Origin: Bacteroidetes bacterium GWF2_40_14
GTDB lineage: Bacteria > Bacteroidota > Bacteroidia > Bacteroidales > UBA932
NCBI GenBank assembly: GCA_001769195.1
Contig: MEOK01000042.1
Coordinates: forward strand, 1-46,467
DNA: 46,467 bases
Direction: 5' to 3'
Below are positions 1-8,785 of this stretch, in pieces; position 1 is the stretch's first letter, and each line of letters begins with the position of its first letter. The position numbers were made by a program, and so were the translations under genes. A model generated the notes under the pieces. That model saw only the letters and a list, made by a program, of their open reading frames with translations. It had not been told where the DNA came from and searched no databases.

Positions 1-240
1 AAAATTGAAAAAATTGTTTCTCCAAAAACTGTGAATACTGTGATTGCCTTTTAAAAGCCTCATTATTATCAATATATATAACAATGAGACAGACCTTCCG
101 TTCCTTTGGAATCCCTTGCCTGATGATAGTGCCTTTGTAATATTTAACCTCCTTAAAATTGTACTTACTGAGTTACATACCACTTCGGGATTTGAGTAAG
201 AATTTGAGATTTCGCTTAAAGAATTTATCTTTGGTATCAT
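1..240 (-). CDS. Probable transposase, N-terminal part (runs off left edge)
   Basis: An open minus-strand frame starts with ATG at 238-240 and runs 80 codons to the left edge without a stop. The translation begins MIPKINSLSEISNSYSNPEV and contains the segments QRNGRSVSLLYILIIMRLL and GNHSIHSFWRNNFF. From memory this resembles the N-terminal region of IS4-type DDE transposases common in Bacteroidota, where a helical, hydrophobic stretch precedes the catalytic domain. The DDE residues would lie outside the window and cannot be checked. The next 130 bases upstream hold no gene and end in a strong hairpin (371-408), which could shield the element from read-through. A second minus-strand frame and a short plus-strand frame are also open here, so the frame choice rests on the Met start and the family resemblance. 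Confidence 0.5.
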   Translation of the reverse strand, partial: MIPKINSLSEISNSYSNPEVVCNSVSTILRRLNITKALSSGKGFQRNGRSVSLLYILIIMRLLKGNHSIHSFWRNNFFNF

Positions 241-370
241 TGCAAGAAGGTATAAGTATTTGTAATCGTTTGGTTTAGCAACTTAAAGTTACAAAATACT
301 ATATTCTCTTGCAATTTTTTGTGTGTATATTTATCTGATAATTAGACAATAACAAAAACTGTCCATTAAT

Positions 371-415
371 AAAATTCCAGAGAAACACATCAATTTCTCT
401 GGAATTTTTATCTAT
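371..415. terminator. Strong hairpin terminator, possibly bidirectional
   Basis: A perfect 15-bp stem (371-385 with 394-408) encloses an 8-base loop (cacatcaa). The outer stem is A/T rich, giving a T-tract on either strand. It lies just upstream of the putative transposase start on the minus strand. It could stop transcription entering the element from the right, or plus-strand transcription leaving it. Confidence 0.65.
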
Positions 416-536
416 TTTCAATGTGGGAAACTTCAAGGAAGTTTCCGGTTTTGAAGAGGCTTCAAGGAGCTCAAGAAGGTATGTGTCGGCAACATTTGCC
501 TCCACATGGTTTTTATATTCAGCTGCAAATTAGGTA

Positions 537-569
537 TTTACTAACAGCTCTGGCAGAGCTGTTAGTAAA
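537..569. repeat. Repeat copy 1, hairpin 1
   Basis: A perfect 15-bp inverted repeat with loop GGC; the arm is TTTACTAACAGCTCT. In copy 2 (21558-21590) the arm is TTTACTAACAGCTTT with the matching change in the other arm, one compensated base pair. Confidence 0.9.
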
Positions 570-615
570 TGATAGATTAGCAGACGAATACGCATACATC
601 TCATTTTCAGTGAAC

Positions 616-656
616 TGCTAACACCTCTGGCAGAGACTCTGCCAGAGGTGTTAGCA
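616..656. repeat. Repeat copy 1, hairpin 2
   Basis: Two 20-base arms (616-635 and 637-656) are perfect reverse complements around a single A, so the real loop must open the innermost pairs. The arms contain CTCTGGCAGAG, the core also seen in hairpin 1. In copy 2 (21639-21675) five arm positions differ, and every change is matched in the opposite arm. Confidence 0.9.
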
Positions 657-766
657 TATGTGTGATTTGCAGATACTTGCGAAATAGCCTGAGAATCAAT
701 CAAATACCTAACTATCAGATTATATGACAATTGTCAAGCACTTTAGCAGGGTTTAGTATTATTATA

Positions 767-791
767 CAACACAAACATTATGTTTGTATTG
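767..791. other. Small hairpin downstream of the Ca-ATPase gene
   Basis: ACAAACA and TGTTTGT (771-777, 781-787) pair around TTA, and a few outer pairs extend the stem past one mismatch. It lies 17 bases past the minus-strand stop at 808. No T-run follows on the minus strand, so it is not a canonical intrinsic terminator. It could be an RNA 3'-end stabiliser or chance. Confidence 0.3.
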
Positions 792-807
792 CATAATAAC
801 AAGAAAT

Positions 808-3651
808 TTAGGCGGAACGTGAAACTCTGCCGGAGATTGCTCTGGTAATCTCCCCTATCCACAGCACCACAGATGTTCCTGCGATTATCAGCAGCCAGTC
901 GCGGAGGGTTATTGGTTCTGTACGGAAGACTTCGCCGCCGAACTGTACAATAAGGAACTGACCCACTACAATCAGCAGGGAAACGACTACAAAGCCGGGC
1001 GACTTTGAGAGTCCTCTGAATGCGGAGCCACCCATGCCGTAGGTCTTTGCGTTGAACATGTTCCAGAACTGGAGCATTACAAAAATGGTGAAGAAGAGTG
1101 AGAGGTTGTATCTCGATATATCTCCGTTTGCGTCTGTGAAGTAATCGAGCAGACCAAACAGTGCGCCTACAAACATAATTCCGGTAAGTAGTATGTTCCG
1201 TCTCATAGATGGGGTGATAATGAAGTCCGAAGAGCTTCTTGGCTTGTTCTGCATCACCTTGTTGTTTGGAGGAAGTGAGGCCAGCGCCCCTGCGGCAAAT
1301 GTGTCCATTATAAGGTTGACCCAGAGCATTTGTGTAACTGTAAGCGGCAGTTCGTGACCGAATATGGAACCGATAAAGACCACAACAAGTGCGGTCACGT
1401 TTATTGTAAGCTGGAACAGAATGAACCTTTGGATATTCTGATAGAGCGACCTTCCCCACATTACTGCGGTGGCAATACTGTTGAACGAGTCGTCCAGAAG
1501 GGTTATGTCGCTGGCCTCCTTGGCAACAGAGGTGCCTGAGCCCATAGAAAGCCCCACATGGGCGTGGTTGAGGGCAGGGGCGTCATTTGTACCGTCACCG
1601 GTAACCGCAACCACGGCTCCGGTCTTCTGTAACAGCTGTACAAGGCGCTGCTTGTCCGACGGTCTTGCCCGGCACATGATCTTTAGAACCAGAACCCTCT
1701 TGAGAGCCTCCTCGTCGGAAAGATTCTCAAAATCCACTCCGGTGATAATTGCATCGTCGCCATCAGCATCGCTTAATATCCCTATTTTCCGGCCAATCTC
1801 CTTAGCCGTTCCCGGAGTGTCACCAGTTACAATTTTCACCTGTATGCCTGCATTAAGGCACCTTGCAACAGCATCCGGCACATCTTCCCTCACAGGATCA
1901 GAAATTGCAACCACACCAAGATATGTGAGTCCCTCCTTAGCCATATCCTCAACTGAGTGGCCAAGCAGATCATCCGATATAACTTTGTAAGCAAAACCCA
2001 GTGTCCTCATTGCCTGATTCTGGTACTTCAGAAGCAACTCATGGATCCCCTCCGGAGCCTCCTTGCATTTGGCAATAACAATCTCCGGAGCACCCTTCAC
2101 ATATAGAATTTTCCTGTTCAGTCCTGAAGAATCGACAAGGGTTGCCATGAATTTTCTCTCAGTAGAGAATGTAAGCTGATCAATGATAGTCATCTCTTCC
2201 CTTATCTGCAGGTAGTTTACCCCCTTATCATGCAACCAGAGAAGCAGCGCCGCCTCTGTCGGGTTTCCGAGTGTCTTTATCTTGCCCTCAGCAGAAAAAT
2301 CGAGAAACGCAGTTGAGTTTATTGAAATGCTCTCCTTTACAAGAGTGCCCTGCTCATTATCGATGCCCTCGAAATTTGTTGCGGAAACCCGCATCTGGTT
2401 CTGTGTGAGCGTACCTGTCTTGTCTGTGCAGATAACGGTTGTTGCCCCCATGGTCTCGGTGGCATGCATCTTTCTCACAAGGTTGTTTGTCTGCAGCATC
2501 CTGCGCATGCTCATAGCCAGGCTAAGTGTCACAGACATAGGGAGCCCCTCCGGAACTGCCACAACTATAAGAGTTACCGCAACCATGAAATACTGAAGAA
2601 TCCTTCCGGCCAGGTCTATAGATATCCACGAAGCGGAATCAAGAGGGTCAACCCCGAAAAGATATGTTGACAATGATATGATGACAGTGGTAAGGATTCC
2701 AAACAGAACCCACTTTGCCCAACTACCTTCACTTACAGTTTTTGGAAGAACAACTCTTCTTCCCATAATTTCAAGCCCATCATATAGAATTGGTATCCAG
2801 ACTTTTACCACAGCAACAACTGCTCCAAGGATAACTGCTCCAAGCAGGCCAAGCTGCCCTAGTGAAAAGCTTGCATCTCCAAATAATATGTTCTTGACAA
2901 ACAGAGTTGAGAAAGTGAGGACTGCAAGCAGGAACCCGACAAATCCGACAAACTTTGCCAGTCCGGCAAGCTGCCTGTTCAGAGGTGTCTCCTCCTGTTT
3001 TGCCTCAGTAGATTTGGTGGCCACCTTGCCGAACTCGGTTGAGTCGCCTACCGCAAAAATCCTGTATATGCAGTGTCCCTCTACAATTGTTGTCCCTCTG
3101 AGTATATGATTTGTGGGGTATGTGCTCTCATGGTCGAAAAACTCAGGGTTCGTGCTCTTTTCAATCACGGGTTCGCCTGTGAGCGTAGATTCATTCACCG
3201 ACAACGATATTGCCTCCAGAAGTTCGCCGTCTGCCGGCACCTCCTCACCTGTGTCCAGAAGTACAATATCGCCTTTTACTATCTCTCTCTTTGGAATTTC
3301 GCTTATGTTTCCGTCTCTGATGACCTTAACGGATGTCTCGTCATTAACCTGATTTAGAATGTCGAATTTCTTGTTTGCATCCATTTCAAACCAGAATGCG
3401 ACACCAGTTGCAAGAAAAATTGCGCAGAAAATGCCTATTGTCTCTATAAATTCGTTGTGAATAAAAGAGATTCCCAGCGAGAGGAAGGCTGCAATTAAAA
3501 GAACCCTTATAATAGGGTCCTCGAATTTTTCTATAAACAGTTTCCAGAGCGGTTCTTTTTTGGGCGGAGTTAGAATGTTTGCTCCGTTCTCTGCTCTGCT
3601 CTCTGAAACCTCTTTTGCCGAAAGGCCCTGATAATGTGTTCTCTTTTCCAA
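808..3651 (-). CDS. Calcium-translocating P-type ATPase (PMCA-like)
   Basis: A 947-residue P2-type cation pump that exports Ca2+ across the inner membrane using ATP. The phosphorylation motif DKTGT has its Asp at about 410. Actuator LTGEP is near 160, PEGL of the Ca2+ site in the fourth core helix near 367, and the hinge motif GDGTNDAP follows. The later helix QMLWVNLIMDTFAAGALA carries the second set of Ca2+ ligands typical of Ca2+-ATPases. An extra hydrophobic stretch lies between helices 3 and 4 (about 265-330); as I recall this is common in Bacteroidota homologues. The start is a TTG at 3651: the frame is closed by TAA 18 bases upstream and no ATG lies between, while the N-terminus already matches the cation-ATPase N-domain. 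It begins 24 bases after the rlmN stop and is probably co-transcribed with it. Confidence 0.93.
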   Translation of the reverse strand: MEKRTHYQGLSAKEVSESRAENGANILTPPKKEPLWKLFIEKFEDPIIRVLLIAAFLSLGISFIHNEFIETIGIFCAIFLATGVAFWFEMDANKKFDILNQVNDETSVKVIRDGNISEIPKREIVKGDIVLLDTGEEVPADGELLEAISLSVNESTLTGEPVIEKSTNPEFFDHESTYPTNHILRGTTIVEGHCIYRIFAVGDSTEFGKVATKSTEAKQEETPLNRQLAGLAKFVGFVGFLLAVLTFSTLFVKNILFGDASFSLGQLGLLGAVILGAVVAVVKVWIPILYDGLEIMGRRVVLPKTVSEGSWAKWVLFGILTTVIISLSTYLFGVDPLDSASWISIDLAGRILQYFMVAVTLIVVAVPEGLPMSVTLSLAMSMRRMLQTNNLVRKMHATETMGATTVICTDKTGTLTQNQMRVSATNFEGIDNEQGTLVKESISINSTAFLDFSAEGKIKTLGNPTEAALLLWLHDKGVNYLQIREEMTIIDQLTFSTERKFMATLVDSSGLNRKILYVKGAPEIVIAKCKEAPEGIHELLLKYQNQAMRTLGFAYKVISDDLLGHSVEDMAKEGLTYLGVVAISDPVREDVPDAVARCLNAGIQVKIVTGDTPGTAKEIGRKIGILSDADGDDAIITGVDFENLSDEEALKRVLVLKIMCRARPSDKQRLVQLLQKTGAVVAVTGDGTNDAPALNHAHVGLSMGSGTSVAKEASDITLLDDSFNSIATAVMWGRSLYQNIQRFILFQLTINVTALVVVFIGSIFGHELPLTVTQMLWVNLIMDTFAAGALASLPPNNKVMQNKPRSSSDFIITPSMRRNILLTGIMFVGALFGLLDYFTDANGDISRYNLSLFFTIFVMLQFWNMFNAKTYGMGGSAFRGLSKSPGFVVVSLLIVVGQFLIVQFGGEVFRTEPITLRDWLLIIAGTSVVLWIGEITRAISGRVSRSA

Positions 3652-3675
3652 GTTATGTAGTTTGAGATTTTACTT

Positions 3676-4689
3676 TTATTTGTTTTTGCCGCTGAGCATA
3701 CCACATGCGGCAAGTATGTCCTCCCCGCGGGACGACCTTAGTGTTGTAAGGATTCCTGCTTTGTTTAGCCTGGCCTGGAACAGTTCAATTATTGCCTCTT
3801 GCGACGGGCTCAGTGGAAAGTCCGGTATCTTGTGAAACCTTATGAGATTTACCCTGCACTCCAGATTCTTCAGCATTCGTATGAGACCGTCGGCGTGTCT
3901 CTTGTCGTCGTTCCAGCCATTGAACATTATGTACTCGAAGCTGACCCTTCTCTGCCCGGTAAAGTCGTAATCTCTTATAAGTTCTACCGTATCTGATATT
4001 GGATAAGCCTTCTGCATAGGTATAAGCTCGTTACGCTCCTCGTCAAAAGGGTTGTGCAGCGATATTGCCAGATGGCACTTGCTGTTTTCCAGAAACTCCT
4101 TTAATTCAGGATAAATACCTATCGAAGAAACTGTTATCCTTCTAGGGCTCCATGCAAAACCCCAGTCCGATGTCAGTATATCTATACTTTTGGTGACCTC
4201 CCTCATATTGTCGAGCGGCTCTCCCATTCCCATGAAGACGAAATTTGTGAGGCTGTCGCTCTCTTCGATATTTATAAACTGCGATATTATCTCTCCGGCT
4301 GTGAGTTGTCCCTTGAAACCCATTCGTCCGGTCATGCAGAACTTGCATCCCATCTTGCAACCAGCCTGCGAAGAGATGCAGAGTGTTGCCCTATCTTCAT
4401 CCGGAATCATCACTGCCTCAATTGGTGTTCCGCAAATTGAAGGGAAGAGGTATTTTTTTGTTCCGTCAGAAGAAATTTGTGTATCAATAGCAGTAAATCC
4501 TCCAACCTCGTACTCTTCCGAAAGTCTCTCTCTGGTTTGTCTGGAAAGGTTGGTCATCAAGGCTATATCTGATGCCTTTTTTTTGTATAACCAGTCTGCA
4601 AGTTGCTTTGCTGTAAAGCTCGGAAGAAACAGACTCTCTGTGATTTCCTTAAGTTCGGCAAGACTATTGCCAAGTAACCATTTTTTCAT
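3676..4689 (-). CDS. rlmN: 23S rRNA (adenine-C2)-methyltransferase RlmN
   Basis: A 337-residue radical-SAM enzyme that methylates C2 of A2503 in 23S rRNA and, in studied homologues, A37 of some tRNAs. The radical-SAM cluster motif is CKMGCKFC (C111, C115, C118). The SAM-binding segment FMGMGEPLDN and the C-terminal catalytic cysteine (AACGM) are present. Length is normal for the family. I chose the ATG at 4689 (MKKWLLGN) over an upstream in-frame ATG at 4719, because the family starts near there and a promoter-like box sits at 4694-4701. Divergent from recA with only 65 bases between them. Confidence 0.95.
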   Translation of the reverse strand: MKKWLLGNSLAELKEITESLFLPSFTAKQLADWLYKKKASDIALMTNLSRQTRERLSEEYEVGGFTAIDTQISSDGTKKYLFPSICGTPIEAVMIPDEDRATLCISSQAGCKMGCKFCMTGRMGFKGQLTAGEIISQFINIEESDSLTNFVFMGMGEPLDNMREVTKSIDILTSDWGFAWSPRRITVSSIGIYPELKEFLENSKCHLAISLHNPFDEERNELIPMQKAYPISDTVELIRDYDFTGQRRVSFEYIMFNGWNDDKRHADGLIRMLKNLECRVNLIRFHKIPDFPLSPSQEAIIELFQARLNKAGILTTLRSSRGEDILAACGMLSGKNK

Positions 4690-4693
4690 TCGG

Positions 4694-4701
4694 CAAATGT
4701 A
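4694..4701 (-). promoter_or_regulatory. Putative -7 box for rlmN (TACATTTG)
   Basis: On the minus strand this reads TACATTTG, an exact match to the Bacteroidota TAnnTTTG element. Only four bases separate it from the rlmN ATG, so transcription from it would start at or next to the start codon. No clear -33 TTTG was found. Confidence 0.45.
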
Positions 4702-4723
4702 CGGAAAATTAAAAATCATTTGT

Positions 4724-4731
4724 TATTTTTG
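4724..4731 (+). promoter_or_regulatory. Putative -7 box for recA (TATTTTTG)
   Basis: An exact TAnnTTTG match 24 bases upstream of the recA ATG, giving a leader of about 20 bases. No -33 TTTG is obvious at the expected spacing. Confidence 0.5.
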
Positions 4732-4754
4732 CATGAATTTAAAACACAAACATT

Positions 4755-5789
4755 ATGGCAAAGGAGAGTGCAGAAGTAAAAAAGGGTTCTGAAACAAGTC
4801 CCGAGAAGTTGAAGGCTTTACAGGCCACTTTAGACAAAATTGAGAAGGATTACGGGAAAGGAACTGTAATGAGGATGGGTGAACAGCCAAAATGGGAGGT
4901 ATCAACCATTGGGTCGGGCTCTATTGGCCTCGACCATGCTTTGGGAATAGGCGGATATCCCAGAGGGAGAGTTATTGAGATATACGGACCGGAATCGAGC
5001 GGTAAAACCACACTGGCCATTCATGCTGTTGCAGAGGCCCAGAAGCTTGGCGGTCTTGCTGCAATAATTGATGCCGAACACGCATTTGACAGGACTTATG
5101 CCAAGAAACTTGGCGTTAATGTAGATACACTGCTTATTTCACAGCCGGATAACGGCGAGCAGGCACTGGAAATTACAGATCATCTTATCCGCTCGGGTGC
5201 AATTGACATTATTGTCATTGACTCGGTTGCTGCCCTTACTCCTAAGGCTGAAATTGAGGGAGAGATGGGTGATTCCAAGATGGGTCTTCAGGCTCGTCTT
5301 ATGAGCCAGGCTCTAAGAAAACTAACTGCAAACATAAGCAAGACAAACACCTGCTGTATATTTATAAACCAGCTGCGTGACAAAATCGGAGTCATGTTTG
5401 GCAATCCGGAAACAACCACCGGCGGTAACGCTCTTAAGTTCTATGCATCTGTAAGGGTAGACGTGCGCAAGATAACCCAGTTGAAAGATGGCGAAGATGC
5501 CACAGGAAACAGGGTACGTGCAAAGGTTGTCAAGAACAAGATGGCTCCCCCTTTCAGAAAAGCAGAGTTTGACATTGTGTTTGGCGAGGGTATCTCAAAA
5601 ATGGGAGAGATTGTAGATCTTGGCGTGGAGTTTGAAATTATCAAGAAAAGCGGCTCATGGTTCAGCTATGGCGACTCCAAGCTTGGTCAGGGCAGAGATG
5701 CTGTAAAACAGATTATTATGGACAATCCTGCCTTAATGGAAGAGATAGAGTTAAAAATCAGGGAAAAACTGAAAGAAAGCAGAGATTAA
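4755..5789 (+). CDS. recA: Recombinase RecA
   Basis: A 344-residue RecA, the ATP-dependent strand-exchange protein of homologous recombination and co-protease for SOS-type repressors. Walker A is GPESSGKT and Walker [11 protein letters not shown]. The L2 region ([21 protein letters not shown]) and the C-terminal domain are complete. Normal length. The ATG at 4755 begins [11 protein letters not shown], typical of the family. The stop overlaps the trpS start by one base (TAATG), so the two are translationally coupled or at least co-transcribed. No LexA-type palindrome was recognised in the short promoter region. Confidence 0.98.
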   Translation: MAKESAEVKKGSETSPEKLKALQATLDKIEKDYGKGTVMRMGEQPKWEVSTIGSGSIGLDHALGIGGYPRGRVIEIYGPESSGKTTLAIHAVAEAQKLGGLAAIIDAEHAFDRTYAKKLGVNVDTLLISQPDNGEQALEITDHLIRSGAIDIIVIDSVAALTPKAEIEGEMGDSKMGLQARLMSQALRKLTANISKTNTCCIFINQLRDKIGVMFGNPETTTGGNALKFYASVRVDVRKITQLKDGEDATGNRVRAKVVKNKMAPPFRKAEFDIVFGEGISKMGEIVDLGVEFEIIKKSGSWFSYGDSKLGQGRDAVKQIIMDNPALMEEIELKIREKLKESRD

Positions 5790-6778
5790 TGGAAACAGTA
5801 TTAAGCGGCATCCGTTCTACGGGGCACCTACACCTTGGAAACTATTTCGGTGCCCTCAGAAACTACATAAAGATGCAGGATGAGTACAACTGCTTCTTCT
5901 TTATTGCAGATTTGCACTCATTAACAACACATCCTCACCCTGCTGATTTTCATGCAGGGGTAAAGACCATACTTTGCGAGTACCTGGCCTCAGGGCTGGA
6001 TCCCCAAAAGTCTGCAATCTTTGTACAGAGCGATGTTCCTGAGGTTTCTGAGCTTTATGTGCTTCTCAACATGATTGCATACAAGGGAGAACTAGAGAGG
6101 ACGGCATCGTTCAAGGAGAAGGTTCGAAAGCAGGAGGACAACGTTAATGCAGGGCTCCTCACCTACCCTGTACTCATGGCGGCAGACATTCTTATCCACA
6201 GGGCCCACAAGGTTCCGGTTGGCAAGGATCAGGAGCAGCATCTTGAGATGGCCAGGGTTCTTGCAAGAAGGTTCAACAACATGTATGGTACCGATGTTTT
6301 TCCGGAACCGCAGGCATTCAACTTCGGAAGCGACCTGGTAAAGGTTCCCGGGCTGGATGGAAGCGGCAAGATGGGCAAGAGCGAAGGGAACGGAGTATAT
6401 CTTATTGATGATGAAAAGACTATCCATAAGAAGGTAATGAAGGCCGTCACAGATTCGGGCCCTACTGAACCAAACAGCAAGATGCCGGATTCCATTGAGA
6501 ATATCTTCACTCTTTTAAAGATAGTCTCTACGCCGGATACCGTTGCTCACTTTACAGAAGCATACAACAACTGTTCTATCAGGTACGGTGACCTCAAGAA
6601 GCAGCTTGCAGCAGATATCTGTAAACATACTCTTCCAATACGGGAACGGATAGAAGAGATTTACAACGACGAAGCTTACCTCCACAATGTAGCCAAAAGA
6701 GGTAGAGAACTTGCCCGCGAGAGTGCCAGCGCGACACTCAGAGAGGTGAGGGCCGTTGTAGGGTTCAAGAGCTTCTGA
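5789..6778 (+). CDS. trpS: Tryptophan--tRNA ligase
   Basis: A 329-residue class I aminoacyl-tRNA synthetase that charges tRNA-Trp. The HIGH-like motif is in STGHLHLGNYFGAL near the N-terminus, and the KMSKS-like loop is GKMGKSEGN. The start at 5789 ([12 protein letters not shown]) overlaps the recA stop by one base; a longer upstream frame inside recA is not family-like. It is followed after 7 bases by dnaG, so recA-trpS-dnaG reads as one operon mixing DNA repair, translation and replication genes. Confidence 0.96.
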   Translation: METVLSGIRSTGHLHLGNYFGALRNYIKMQDEYNCFFFIADLHSLTTHPHPADFHAGVKTILCEYLASGLDPQKSAIFVQSDVPEVSELYVLLNMIAYKGELERTASFKEKVRKQEDNVNAGLLTYPVLMAADILIHRAHKVPVGKDQEQHLEMARVLARRFNNMYGTDVFPEPQAFNFGSDLVKVPGLDGSGKMGKSEGNGVYLIDDEKTIHKKVMKAVTDSGPTEPNSKMPDSIENIFTLLKIVSTPDTVAHFTEAYNNCSIRYGDLKKQLAADICKHTLPIRERIEEIYNDEAYLHNVAKRGRELARESASATLREVRAVVGFKSF

Positions 6779-6785
6779 AAAATGA

Positions 6786-8747
6786 ATGATTAGTAAGACC
6801 ACAATAGACAAAATTCTTGATGCAGCTCAGATTGTTGATGTTATCAGCGATTTTGTGACTCTTAAGAGAAGGGGGGCAAACTTTACAGCTTGCTGCCCTT
6901 TTCATAATGAGAAGACGCCATCGTTCTCTGTATCACCTTCAAGAGGCATTTACAAGTGTTTCGGTTGCGGAAAGGCAGGCAATGTCGTAAACTTCGTAAT
7001 GGAGCATGAACAGCTCTCCTATGTAGATTCGCTTAAGTACCTGGGAAAGAAATACGGAATAGAGGTTGCCGACAGGGAGGAGAGTGCACAGGATGTAGAG
7101 AACAGGCTCAGAGGCGAAAGTCTGCTGATTGTATCTCAGTATGCACAGGACTTCTACACAAACGCCTTGTGGAATTCCCAGAAGGGTCAGGCAATTGGTC
7201 TGAGCTACTTTAAAGAGAGGGGCTTCACCGACGAAACAATCAAGAAGTTCATGCTCGGATGGTCCCCCGACAGTCGTGACGGTGGCATGTGTGCCGCAGC
7301 ATTGAGGGCGGGATACAAAAAGGAGTTTCTGGTTGCCACAGGTTTGGGAATCGAGAGAGAGTCCACAGCAGATATTGCCGACAGGTTTTACGAGAGGGTC
7401 ATGTTTCCCATTCACTCCATTTCCGGCAGGGTTATCGGTTTTGGCGGGAGGACACTAAGGGCAGACAAGAGCGTTGCCAAATACATTAACTCTCCTGAAA
7501 GCGAGATATACTATAAGAGCAAGTCGCTCTACGGGATTTTCTTTGCAAAATCTGCAATATCAAAATATCAGAAGTGCTATCTGGTTGAGGGTTACACAGA
7601 CGTAATCTCTATGCATCAGGCCGGGGTCGAGAATGTAGTCGCTTCAAGCGGGACGTCTCTCACAACCGACCAGATAAGGATGATAAAACGCTTTGCTCCG
7701 CAGGTTACTGTATTGTATGACGGCGATGCTGCAGGTATAAAGGCCTCTATAAGGGGTATCGACATGCTGCTCGAAGAGGGTTTGCAGGTTAAGGTGGTTC
7801 TCTTCCCAGATGGCGAGGACCCCGATTCTTACGCAAGAAAGCACTCTCCCGACCAGCTGAAGGAGTTCCTCACCAATGCCGAACAGGATTTTATCGCCTT
7901 CAAGACCCAGCTTCTTGCTGCAGAGACAAAAAGGGACCCAATAAAAAGGGCCCAGCTTATTTCTGAGGTGGTGGCGAGCATTGCCGTTATTCCGGATGCT
8001 ATAAGCAGGACCGTCTATATCGAAGATTGCAGCCAAAGACTGAGGATTGACGAGAGTATTCTGGCCGACGAAGTTAAGAAGATGAGAAAGAAGAGGCAAT
8101 ATGGTGCCTACTCTGCAGATACATCTTTTGATACTGAACCCGGAGTTCCCAGGTATTTTCCTCCGCTTGAGACCGGTGAGAGGGTTCCTGAATTCGTTAC
8201 CAACACATATTGCGAAACTGCCGAGAAGGAGCTTCTATACTATCTTATAAAGTTTGGGGAACATGCTCTTTACGGTAAGGATGAGGGCGAGGATACCACT
8301 ATAAAGGTTTCTCAGTTTATTCTCACAGAACTTCAGAACGATGATCTTGAACTCCAGAATCTGGTGTATAAGAGCATCTTCGACGAATATTTCCAGATCC
8401 GCGAAATTGGTCAGGCCGCCATCCAGAAACATTTCCTCAACCACAGGAACCAGGAGTATGTAAACGTGGTGCTGAGCCTGCTTCATCAGGAACACAGTCT
8501 CACTATAAAACAGTTTATAAAGGCTGTAATTCCGGAAGAGAATGTTCTCTCTACGGTTGTTCCCAAATCGATTCTTGTCTACAAGGCAAAAATCACTGCT
8601 ATAGCATATAAGAATCTTTGCGAAAAGCTCACCAAGGTCCAGGGTGTCAACGACAAAGAACAACAGGACAATATTTTAAAACAGCTGCAGATATTAATGC
8701 ATATACGCAACTCGTTTGCTAAAGAGCTTCACAGGTTGACGATCTGA
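6786..8747 (+). CDS. dnaG: DNA primase DnaG
   Basis: A 653-residue primase that lays down RNA primers at the replication fork. The N-terminal CHC2 zinc site is C37-x2-H40-x17-C58-x2-C61. The catalytic core follows, with TOPRIM residues in [15 protein letters not shown] and [11 protein letters not shown]. The C-terminal part, which would bind the DnaB helicase, is helical and diverged as usual. It starts 7 bases after trpS; a nearer ATG at 6782 hits a stop after two codons. The metG promoter overlaps its last codons. Confidence 0.96.
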   Translation: MISKTTIDKILDAAQIVDVISDFVTLKRRGANFTACCPFHNEKTPSFSVSPSRGIYKCFGCGKAGNVVNFVMEHEQLSYVDSLKYLGKKYGIEVADREESAQDVENRLRGESLLIVSQYAQDFYTNALWNSQKGQAIGLSYFKERGFTDETIKKFMLGWSPDSRDGGMCAAALRAGYKKEFLVATGLGIERESTADIADRFYERVMFPIHSISGRVIGFGGRTLRADKSVAKYINSPESEIYYKSKSLYGIFFAKSAISKYQKCYLVEGYTDVISMHQAGVENVVASSGTSLTTDQIRMIKRFAPQVTVLYDGDAAGIKASIRGIDMLLEEGLQVKVVLFPDGEDPDSYARKHSPDQLKEFLTNAEQDFIAFKTQLLAAETKRDPIKRAQLISEVVASIAVIPDAISRTVYIEDCSQRLRIDESILADEVKKMRKKRQYGAYSADTSFDTEPGVPRYFPPLETGERVPEFVTNTYCETAEKELLYYLIKFGEHALYGKDEGEDTTIKVSQFILTELQNDDLELQNLVYKSIFDEYFQIREIGQAAIQKHFLNHRNQEYVNVVLSLLHQEHSLTIKQFIKAVIPEENVLSTVVPKSILVYKAKITAIAYKNLCEKLTKVQGVNDKEQQDNILKQLQILMHIRNSFAKELHRLTI

Positions 8748-8764
8748 CATTTTTCTTATCTTTG
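8736..8764 (+). promoter_or_regulatory. Putative metG promoter (TTGAC ... TATCTTTG)
   Basis: TATCTTTG at 8757-8764 matches TAnnTTTG exactly, and a TTG-type -33 element (gttgac) lies about 19 bases upstream inside the dnaG 3' end. It implies the start of metG is the ATG at 8786, since an in-frame TTG at 8762 would lie inside the -7 box. Confidence 0.6.
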
Positions 8765-8785
8765 CGGTCTAAAAATTTCGAAAAA

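Larger units (their letters stand above)
452..740 (+). repeat. Dispersed non-coding repeat, copy 1 (three hairpins)
   Basis: About 285 bases here align along their whole length with 21473-21760. Shared words include aagaaggtatgtgtcggcaa and attcagctgcaaattagg. Each copy holds three inverted repeats in the same order: a small one (ggcaa, 3-base loop, ttgcc), a 15-bp stem with loop GGC at 537-569, and a long stem at 616-656. No reading frame is conserved between the copies. Stem sequences differ between copies but pairing is kept, so structure seems to be what is conserved. It could be a REP/MITE-like mobile repeat or a structured RNA; I do not recognise a named family. Confidence 0.8.

Noticed and set aside
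1-54. A plus-strand frame of 17 codons ending in TAA at the left edge
   Set aside because: Too short to judge. The minus-strand frame through the same bases has a Met start and family-like sequence.
743-1459. A 238-codon minus-strand frame overlapping the Ca-ATPase gene
   Set aside because: Same strand but a different frame from the well-supported ATPase, with an Arg/Cys-rich sequence unlike a real protein.
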